Below, piece after piece: positions 1 to 4,694 of a DNA stretch of 9,028 bases. The position numbers and the translations under genes are program-made. Below the pieces are notes generated by a model. It did no database searches, was not told where the DNA came from, and saw only the letters and a list, made by a program, of their open reading frames with translations. The DNA lies in NCBI GenBank assembly GCA_040902425.1, contig JBBDXI010000003.1, positions 1-9,028 on the forward strand, given 5' to 3'. Numbering within the stretch: the stretch's first letter is position 1; each line of letters opens with the position of its first letter. Source of the DNA: JBBDXI01 sp040902425 (GTDB taxonomy: Bacteria > Planctomycetota > Phycisphaerae > Phycisphaerales > UBA1924).

Positions 1-324
1 CGACCGGTCGTGGCCCTCCGTGTTCGCTGTTCGCTGTTCGCTGTTCGCTGACCGCCCCAGCAGCCCCCACACCCCCGCCGCCGGCACCCCCGCCACGACC
101 ACCACCAGCCCCAGCAGCACCGCCCCGTACAGCACGTACGTCGGCGCCAGGGCCAGCAGCCCGATCGGCACGCTCGCCAGGATCGCGTACACCACCACCA
201 GCGACAGCAGCGTCACCGCCAGGGGGATGCTGCTGAAGGTCCGCAGGAGGGCCTTCAGCGGCCACAACCCCGGCGGGATGTGCCGGTCATCCCACTGCTT
301 GCTCCGGACCCATTTGGCGCTCAT
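1..324 (-). CDS. Multi-pass membrane protein, possibly ResB-like, 3' end cut by window edge
   Basis: The minus-strand frame starts at ATG 324-322 and stays open to base 1, giving 108 visible residues with the C-terminus outside the window. It begins MSAKWVRSKQWDDRHIPPG and then shows two hydrophobic segments, about residues 31-57 and 60-84. The stretch LKALLRTFSSIPLAVTLLSL just before and into the first segment resembles the start of ResB/Ccs1 cytochrome c maturation proteins, where a short basic helix with a conserved Ser-Ser precedes the first membrane helix; this rests on N-terminal similarity only. The segment after the second helix (SANSEQRTAN) is encoded by a 7-bp tandem repeat. The gene lies 15 nt downstream of the amidohydrolase stop on the same strand, so the two are probably co-transcribed. 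No Shine-Dalgarno motif precedes the ATG. An unrelated membrane protein is equally possible. Confidence 0.6.
   Translation of the reverse strand, partial: MSAKWVRSKQWDDRHIPPGLWPLKALLRTFSSIPLAVTLLSLVVVYAILASVPIGLLALAPTYVLYGAVLLGLVVVVAGVPAAGVWGLLGRSANSEQRTANTEGHDRS
23..50. repeat. Four perfect tandem copies of TTCGCTG
   Basis: Units lie at 23-29, 30-36, 37-43 and 44-50. The array is inside the membrane-protein frame. Because the unit is 7 bp, gain or loss of one copy would shift the reading frame. Confidence 0.95.
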
Positions 325-339
325 CGGGGGACCAAAAGT

Positions 340-1812
340 TTAGACCGCACCCGCGGGGTTCACGACCTCCAGGCCCTTTCCCGACCGCGAATTCCGCCTC
401 AGAATCAGGCGCGGGGGGACATCCGACCGCAGGGCGCCCGCGAGCCACGCCCCCGCCCCGGCTGAACCGCGCTCCCCGGCCCGTGGCACATCCACCGCCA
501 CGATCCCCAGCGGCCGCGAGCCCTCGCGCAGCGAGAACCCCTCCGCATCCAGCCCCAGCGCCCCCGCCCCGTTCAGCGTCGCCATCCGCAGCAGCACCAT
601 CGGGTCCGTCCCGTCGCGCCGGTGCAGCAGCCGCATCTCATCCAGCACCGAGACCCCGCCCCGCCCCTCCTCCGCGGCCCCCGGGGGCAGGTTCACGATC
701 GAATCCGTCCCGAGAGCCACCACGACCCCCGCCGCCAGCATCTCCCGGTACCGGTGCGGCCCGAACCGCCCCTCGGCCCCGAAATACGCCGACGCCCGCG
801 GGCAGTACGCCACCATCGTCCCCGTCCGCGCCAGCGTCCCGATCGCCCGCTCATCCGCGTCGTTCACGTGGGCCACCAGGAACCGCCCCTCCGAGAGCAC
901 CGGCGCCAGGTGCTCGACCGGCCCCTCCCCGCGCCCCAGGTCCTCCAGGATCGCGTCATCCCACAGCCCCAGCCGCTCCAGCATCTCCCGCTGCGGCCCC
1001 TCCCCCCGCTCGACAAAGGCCCGCTCCTCCACCGACTCCGCCAGGTGCGTGCACAACGGCAGGCTTCCCTCCCCCCTTCCCTCCCCGCCCCCTCGCGCCA
1101 GCCGGATGCAGAGGCGGTAGTGCTCCCGCGAGCACGTGTTCGGCGCGTGCGGCTGGAGCCCGATCCGCACCGGCCCCCCCGCGCTCCCCTCGGCCTCATC
1201 CCTCGCCCGCTCCATGAACTCCGCCAGCCCCGCCCCCGCCTCCCCCCGGCGCGGCCCGATCCCGAAGGTCTCGATAAACGACACGCCCCACAGCCCCGCC
1301 TCCCGGACCGCCCGCCACGGCTCCAGCGAGTGCCGCCCCCGCGTGCACCCGGCGATATCGCCCACCGCCACCGTCCCCCCCGCCAGGGCCAGCGCTGCAC
1401 CCCGGGCCGCGGAGGCCCGGATGTCCTCGGGCGCCTGGCACCGGCCGGTGCGGATCATCTCGATCCACGCCACGAACCCCCGCCCGGGATCGTGCTCCCG
1501 GGGCCCCAGGTGCGTCAGGTCCAGGTGGGTGTGGGCGTTCACCAGCCCCGGCATCAGCACCGCCCCCGGCAGGGGCACCGTGCCCCCCGGTTTTACCCCC
1601 GTTGGGGGAAAACCGGGGGCCCGGGCCGCCGCCGCCCCCGGGTGCCGGTCCACCTCCCCCGGGGCCCCGCACGCCAGGACCCGCCCCGCCGCCCCATCCA
1701 CCAGCACCGAGGCCGGGGCAACCGACAGCCCCGCCGCATCCACGGCCGCGCCCGCATCCAGCCGCCACACATTGGCTTGCGAATTCTCTGCGTGGCGGCT
1801 CAACGTGGACAT
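340..1812 (-). CDS. Metal-dependent amidohydrolase, deaminase-like (SAH/aminofutalosine deaminase superfamily)
   Basis: The 490-residue protein shows the metal-ligand set of the amidohydrolase TIM-barrel superfamily: NAHTH (H94, H96) after the strand MPGLV, H222 in QPHAP, H256 in THLAESVEE, H315 in VAHVND, and D370 in GTDS. The HLAES-x-EE signature followed by GEGP...LERLGLW is typical of the chlorohydrolase/SAH-deaminase/aminofutalosine-deaminase (MqnX-like) branch, so deamination of an adenosine-type substrate is plausible; the exact substrate cannot be read from sequence. I start at ATG 1812 because homology-like sequence begins near residue 16. Alternatives are ATG 1830 (MYRNDR) and ATG 1938, whose extra N-terminus looks non-coding. 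No good Shine-Dalgarno site supports any of them. Two insertions look unusual: residues 65-77, encoded by a long palindrome, and the Gly/Glu-rich stretch 240-250. The gene is divergent from the OmpA lipoprotein and leads into the membrane-protein gene downstream. Confidence 0.9.
   Translation of the reverse strand: MSTLSRHAENSQANVWRLDAGAAVDAAGLSVAPASVLVDGAAGRVLACGAPGEVDRHPGAAAARAPGFPPTGVKPGGTVPLPGAVLMPGLVNAHTHLDLTHLGPREHDPGRGFVAWIEMIRTGRCQAPEDIRASAARGAALALAGGTVAVGDIAGCTRGRHSLEPWRAVREAGLWGVSFIETFGIGPRRGEAGAGLAEFMERARDEAEGSAGGPVRIGLQPHAPNTCSREHYRLCIRLARGGGEGRGEGSLPLCTHLAESVEERAFVERGEGPQREMLERLGLWDDAILEDLGRGEGPVEHLAPVLSEGRFLVAHVNDADERAIGTLARTGTMVAYCPRASAYFGAEGRFGPHRYREMLAAGVVVALGTDSIVNLPPGAAEEGRGGVSVLDEMRLLHRRDGTDPMVLLRMATLNGAGALGLDAEGFSLREGSRPLGIVAVDVPRAGERGSAGAGAWLAGALRSDVPPRLILRRNSRSGKGLEVVNPAGAV
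1064..1086. repeat. Imperfect 12-bp tandem repeat, pyrimidine tract inside amidohydrolase
   Basis: CTTCCCTCCCC occurs at 1064-1074 and again at 1076-1086. On the coding (minus) strand this is a run of four G-tracts, potentially able to form a G-quadruplex. It encodes a Gly/Glu-rich loop (GGGEGRGEGS) just before the strand carrying H256, which looks like a repeat expansion in a surface loop. Confidence 0.85.
1584..1619. repeat. 36-bp near-perfect palindrome embedded in frame in the amidohydrolase gene
   Basis: The left arm (1584-1600) and right arm (1604-1619) pair over 16 base pairs with one bulged A at 1595 and a 3-nt loop (GTT). The arms are CCCCCGGTTTT plus CCCCC and the reverse complement. 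It encodes residues 65-77, APGFPPTGVKPGG, between the N-terminal beta domain and the strand leading into the HxH motif. It could be an inserted mobile palindrome (REP- or RPE-like) that kept the frame. Confidence 0.9.
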
Positions 1813-1839
1813 CCTGTCATTCCGATACATGCAGGTAGT

Positions 1840-1929
1840 GCGCGGAGGAAGCTCCGCGCGGCCAGTCAGACTTTCCCGCCTGCCCGGCGTGTGCCGGGCC
1901 GGTCCAAACGGGGCCCGCCGGAGGCGGGC
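1840..1929. promoter_or_regulatory. Three consecutive hairpins in the divergent intergenic region / lipoprotein leader
   Basis: Three perfect stems lie between the two divergent genes: 1840-1847 with 1852-1859 (8 bp, GAAG loop), 1882-1888 with 1893-1899 (7 bp, GTGT loop) and 1913-1919 with 1923-1929 (7 bp, GGA loop). A mutually exclusive 8-bp pairing joins 1879-1886 to 1925-1932, which would break the second and third hairpins. The last stem ends 13 nt before the GGAG ribosome-binding site of the lipoprotein gene. The structures are visible in the sequence; a regulatory role is inferred. I could not identify convincing -35/-10 promoter elements. Confidence 0.4.
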
Positions 1930-1942
1930 AGGATCCAACCAC

Positions 1943-1946
1943 GGAG
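1943..1946 (+). promoter_or_regulatory. Ribosome-binding site (GGAG) of the OmpA-like lipoprotein
   Basis: GGAG lies 7 nt before the ATG at 1954. It decides this start within a frame that stays open far upstream through the antisense of the amidohydrolase gene. Confidence 0.65.
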
Positions 1947-1953
1947 TATTGGC

Positions 1954-2820
1954 ATGATCGCAACACGGAACGTTCGTCGGGCCACGGGCGCCGCCTCAGC
2001 GCTGCTCCTGGCCGCCATGGGCCTCGGCGGGTGCGCCAGCCAGCAGTCGCACGACCAGCTGTCCGACGTCAACCGCTCTCTCAAGGAGCGCAACGAAGAG
2101 CTCCTGCGCTCCAACCAGGAGATGCAGATGGAGCTCGGCCAGATCCAGAAGCACCGCAACGCCAACGAGGCCGCCCTCGCGGCGCTGCAGCAGCAGAACT
2201 CGGCCCTCAAGAGGCAGCTCTCGGACATGGGCATCGCCTTCAAGGAGTTCGACGCCCGCCTCGGCGGCCTGGCCTTCGGCTCCCTTGACCCCCAGACCGA
2301 CCTCGCCCTGCGCGACCTGGCCAGCCAGTACCCCGACATCATCAAGTACGACTCGGCCCGCGGCATGCTCCGCTTCGCCAGCGACCTCACCTTCGCCTCC
2401 GGCCACGACACCGTCCAGGAGTCGGCCAAGGCCAGCCTCGCGGCCCTCGCCAAGATCCTCACCGGCGGCTCCGCCATGAACTACGAGATCATGGTCATGG
2501 GCCACACCGACTCGCAGCCCATCAAGGCCGCGGTGACCCGTGGCCACCCGACCAACGTTCACCTCTCGACCCACCGGGCCATCGCCGTCCGTCAGGTCCT
2601 CTCCTCTCTGGGCGTCCCAGCCGACAAGGTCTGGGTTGCCGGCTGGGGCGAGTTCCGGCCCGTGGTCGCGAACGCCGCCAACGGCAACACCCCGGCCAAC
2701 CGCCGGGTCGAGATCTACCTCACCCGCCCGAGCAACGCGATGGAGTCCGAGGGCGGCCTCACGCCCAAGCCCACCGTCAGCCACGAGACCCCCAGCCGCC
2801 AGCCCGACCTGACCAAGTAA
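1954..2820 (+). CDS. OmpA/Pal-family peptidoglycan-binding outer-membrane lipoprotein with coiled coil
   Basis: The protein has 288 residues. A basic start (MIATRNVRRA) is followed by a hydrophobic stretch and the lipobox LGGC, with lipidation expected at C27. Residues 31-100 are rich in Glu, Gln, Leu and Asn and look like a periplasmic coiled coil. Residues about 130-258 form an OmpA C-terminal domain: GHTDS (183-187), LSTHRA (204-209), GWGEFRP (230-236) and NRRVEIYL (249-256). In the OmpA family the Asp of HTD and the Arg of LSxxRA bind diaminopimelate of peptidoglycan; both are present (D186, R208), but the loop between them is about 7 residues longer than usual. The protein should tether the outer membrane to the cell wall. 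The tail after residue 258 is polar and disordered. The gene has its own leader and GGAG site and converges with the HD-GYP gene. It is a Pal-like or MotB/OmpA-like protein; I see no Tol genes nearby. Confidence 0.93.
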   Translation: MIATRNVRRATGAASALLLAAMGLGGCASQQSHDQLSDVNRSLKERNEELLRSNQEMQMELGQIQKHRNANEAALAALQQQNSALKRQLSDMGIAFKEFDARLGGLAFGSLDPQTDLALRDLASQYPDIIKYDSARGMLRFASDLTFASGHDTVQESAKASLAALAKILTGGSAMNYEIMVMGHTDSQPIKAAVTRGHPTNVHLSTHRAIAVRQVLSSLGVPADKVWVAGWGEFRPVVANAANGNTPANRRVEIYLTRPSNAMESEGGLTPKPTVSHETPSRQPDLTK

Positions 2821-2862
2821 GCCCCGGCGGCCAACTCAGCGAGAACACGCAGGGCCCCGTCC

Positions 2863-2909
2863 GTGCCACGGCTTCGCCGCCGTCCCCGGCGGCAACCCGT
2901 GCGCGGCAC
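2863..2909. terminator. Candidate hairpin between convergent genes
   Basis: An inner stem pairs 2876-2881 (GCCGCC) with 2888-2893 (GGCGGC), and an outer stem pairs 2863-2867 (GTGCC) with 2905-2909 (GGCAC). It sits in the 112-nt gap between two convergent genes, where a bidirectional terminator would be expected. There is no T-run on either side, so it is not a canonical Rho-independent terminator. Confidence 0.3.
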
Positions 2910-2932
2910 CCGCGCCCCGCTGTGCTCAGCCC

Positions 2933-4357
2933 CTACGCCGCATCCTCAAACGCCCCGCCCTGCGTCTCGGTGAACTGCACGCCCAGGTCGTGCCAGCTGT
3001 CGGTGTGCGTCCGGCACCGCACGATCACGCCATCCAGCGGGCGCCGCAGCCACCCGGCCGCCAGCAGGTAGACCCGCACGTGGTCGCCGGGCGTCACCCG
3101 CAGCTGCGTCAGCAGCCCCAGCCCCCCGCGCGAGAGGCTGTGCGCCACCGCCGAGACCGCGGGCTTCTCCAGGCCCTCCCCGCTCCGCTCGACCACGTGC
3201 AGCCGCGCCGGGCACTGGAAGGCGTGCCGCGTGTGCAGCCGCCGGTTGCTCGGGCGGGTGATGTCATCCCCCGGCGCGTGCGCCGCCACGCACTTGGTGT
3301 CCAGCACCTGCCGCGTGTCGGCCCCCTGCATCAGCCGCATCCAGGCGTTCACCACCTGCGGGTCGTACTTCGCCGGCGTCTCCGATTGGAGCGTCTGCAG
3401 CGCCTGCTCCACCGAGAGCGTCCGCTCCTTGAACGGCCGGAAGGCCGTCATCGCGTCGAACGAGTCCACCACCGCGCAGATCCGAGCGGGGAGGCTCAGC
3501 GCCCCGTTCGTCAGCCCGTCGGGGTACCCGCTCCCGTCCAGCCGCTCGTGGTGGTGCCGCGTCACATCCAGCACCAGCGCGCTGATCCCGCCCACCCGCG
3601 TCAGGTACTCGAAGCCCGCCACCGGGTGCCGCTTCAGCAGCGCCCACTCGTCGTCCGCGAGCTTCCCCGGCTTGTTCAGCACCTCCTCGGGGATCTCGAT
3701 CTTCCCGATGTCGTGCAGCAGCCCCGCGTGGCAGACCTGGTTCAGCTCGTCGGGGTCCCGGAGCCCCAGCTCGTACGCCAGCGGCACCATCCACGTCGCC
3801 ACGTTGACCATGTGCGTCGCCGTGTAGAAGTCGTGGTGCGACGCCGCCAGCAGGTGCGAGAACGCCCCGGGGTGGTTCATCACGAGGGTCGTCGTCGCCC
3901 GCGAGAGCTGCTCCAGGCGGGGCGAGCGCAGCAGCATCTCCGGCTGCTCCAGCAGCTCGTTCACCAGCTGCACCCCCGTCTCGTAGATCAGCGCCGAGCG
4001 CTCCGACACCGCCAGCGCCGGGTCCGTCGCCGACTGCGAAAGGTGCTCCTCCGTCTGCTTGCGGAACCGCGTCTGGTCCGCCATCCGGATGTACACGAAC
4101 CGGACCCCGTTGTCCAGAAGCCGCTGCCGGTGGTCCTCCGTCAGCCGCACCTCCGTCGTGCGGTACAGCCGGAACCACGCCTCCGGAGGCGTCGGGCCCT
4201 GCCCCGGCGTCGAGTCCGGCCTCGTCCGCAGGTAGATCGGGATCCCCCGCAGCGCCTGCGTCGGCACCCGGTCCAGCGCGATGGGGATGAACCCCGCCTG
4301 CGCCGAGCTCGAGCTCCGCCCGTGGCCCCCGGATTTCAGCAGGTCTTGCTCGCTCAT
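2933..4357 (-). CDS. HD-GYP cyclic-di-GMP phosphodiesterase with C-terminal PilZ-like domain
   Basis: The protein has 474 residues. Residues about 22-110 form a small N-terminal domain of the sort that often precedes HD-GYP domains (FIPIALDRV ... GVRFVYIRM). Residues about 170-345 form a complete HD-GYP domain: H182, the HD pair in LLHDIGK (H215, D216, K219), H244-P245, HHERLDGSGYPDGL (269-282), D298 in VVDSFDA and RPFK (307-310). This family hydrolyses cyclic di-GMP with a metal centre. Residues about 371-466 look like a PilZ domain, with RLHTR (373-377) matching the RxxxR motif and SLSRGG (407-412) matching [DN]xSxxG except that Asp/Asn is Ser. The protein may thus both sense and degrade cyclic di-GMP. 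No membrane segment is seen, so it should be cytoplasmic. The start ATG 4357 is chosen because upstream residues are low-complexity; no Shine-Dalgarno site is evident. It converges with the OmpA lipoprotein gene and is separated by 337 nt from the patatin gene. Confidence 0.93.
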   Translation of the reverse strand: MSEQDLLKSGGHGRSSSSAQAGFIPIALDRVPTQALRGIPIYLRTRPDSTPGQGPTPPEAWFRLYRTTEVRLTEDHRQRLLDNGVRFVYIRMADQTRFRKQTEEHLSQSATDPALAVSERSALIYETGVQLVNELLEQPEMLLRSPRLEQLSRATTTLVMNHPGAFSHLLAASHHDFYTATHMVNVATWMVPLAYELGLRDPDELNQVCHAGLLHDIGKIEIPEEVLNKPGKLADDEWALLKRHPVAGFEYLTRVGGISALVLDVTRHHHERLDGSGYPDGLTNGALSLPARICAVVDSFDAMTAFRPFKERTLSVEQALQTLQSETPAKYDPQVVNAWMRLMQGADTRQVLDTKCVAAHAPGDDITRPSNRRLHTRHAFQCPARLHVVERSGEGLEKPAVSAVAHSLSRGGLGLLTQLRVTPGDHVRVYLLAAGWLRRPLDGVIVRCRTHTDSWHDLGVQFTETQGGAFEDAA

Positions 4358-4444
4358 AGGCTCGGGCCCGGGCGCGCCCCCGCGCTCCAAATGGATGACC
4401 CCCGCCGGGGCCGGTGCACCCCCTTTGTTCGGCACGATCCCCGC

Positions 4445-4468
4445 CCCGCTTTGGCGGGCGTGCCCGCC
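4445..4468. repeat. Two overlapping alternative hairpins
   Basis: CCCGC (4445-4449) pairs with GCGGG (4454-4458) across a TTTG loop, while GGCGGG (4453-4458) can instead pair with CCCGCC (4463-4468) across a CGTG loop. The two are mutually exclusive. They lie about 90-110 nt upstream of the HD-GYP start. Confidence 0.6.
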
Positions 4469-4487
4469 CCCCTCCCCCCCGCGCCCC
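4463..4487 (-). other. Minus-strand G-tract cluster, potential G-quadruplex
   Basis: Read on the minus strand, four tracts of 4, 7, 6 and 3 G are separated by CGC, A and C. It lies 106-130 nt upstream of the HD-GYP start codon on the same strand, so it would be in the promoter or the 5' leader of that gene. Confidence 0.5.
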
Positions 4488-4492
4488 ATAAC

Positions 4493-4512
4493 CGCGGCCG
4501 CGACCGGCCGCG
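4493..4512. terminator. Strong 8-bp GC hairpin, possible terminator or processing site
   Basis: CGCGGCCG (4493-4500) pairs perfectly with CGGCCGCG (4505-4512) across a CGAC loop. It lies about 180 nt after the patatin stop in the direction of transcription. No T-run follows on either strand, so the terminator role is only a possibility. Confidence 0.3.
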
Positions 4513-4526
4513 CGTAACTCGTTGGG

Positions 4527-4694
4527 TCATGCCCGACGCCACCCCGCCGGGATGGTGAACGAGACGCCCTGGACCGTGACGCTCCCGCCGCCCCGCGGGG
4601 CCGGGTCCCCCGTGGCCCCCGTCGCCGGGAGCGCGGCCGGGCCGGGTGTCGCCGGGGACGGGCGTCGGCCGGGCCGTGGGTGAAGACGCGGCTC
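4527..4694 (-). pseudogene. Possible remnant of a protein-coding segment, in frame after the patatin stop
   Basis: After the TAG stop of the patatin gene, the same frame continues for 56 sense codons to TGA at 4529-4527. The first part is Pro/Arg-rich and unconvincing, but the end, GGGSVTVQGVSFTIPAGWRRA, has the alternating pattern of a real beta-strand protein, of the kind seen near the start of small secreted proteins (V.GVSF.IPAGW). There is no ATG or GTG in the stretch. It could be a decayed gene, a C-terminal extension lost to a TAG mutation, or chance. I do not claim expression. Confidence 0.22.

Larger units (their letters stand above)
4358..4694. other. 337-nt region without an acceptable gene, with hairpins and skew switch
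   Basis: This lies between the stop of the patatin gene and the start of the HD-GYP gene, both on the minus strand. It contains the hairpins at 4445-4468 and 4493-4512, a G-tract cluster on the minus strand at 4463-4487, an 11-bp direct repeat CGGCCGGGCCG (4634-4644 and 4666-4676), and a possible gene remnant reading minus from 4694 to 4527. Plus-strand base composition changes from C-rich to G-rich near 4620. The HD-GYP promoter must lie here unless the gene is read through from the patatin operon, but no clear promoter elements are visible. Confidence 0.7.

Noticed and set aside
622..1953. Long plus-strand open frame in front of and continuous with the OmpA-like lipoprotein
   Set aside because: It is antisense to a well-supported amidohydrolase, is Pro/Arg/His-rich, and the lipobox signal peptide and GGAG site place the true start at 1954.
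1866..2477. Minus-strand open frame opposite the OmpA-like lipoprotein
   Set aside because: It is antisense to a gene with lipobox, OmpA domain and ribosome-binding site, and its Arg/Ser-rich translation has no motif.
4305..4316. Perfect palindrome GAGCTCGAGCTC
   Set aside because: It is inside the HD-GYP coding region where Ser-rich codons produce it (SSSSA), and it is isolated and short.
2990..4558. Plus-strand open frame antisense to the HD-GYP gene
   Set aside because: It is dominated by Arg, Pro, His and Val without motifs, while the opposite strand has every HD-GYP signature residue.
4358..4694. Replication origin at the skew switch
   Set aside because: I saw no DnaA-box-like sequences (TTATNCACA) or AT-rich unwinding region, and no dnaA, dnaN or parAB genes are in the window, so only the skew supports it.
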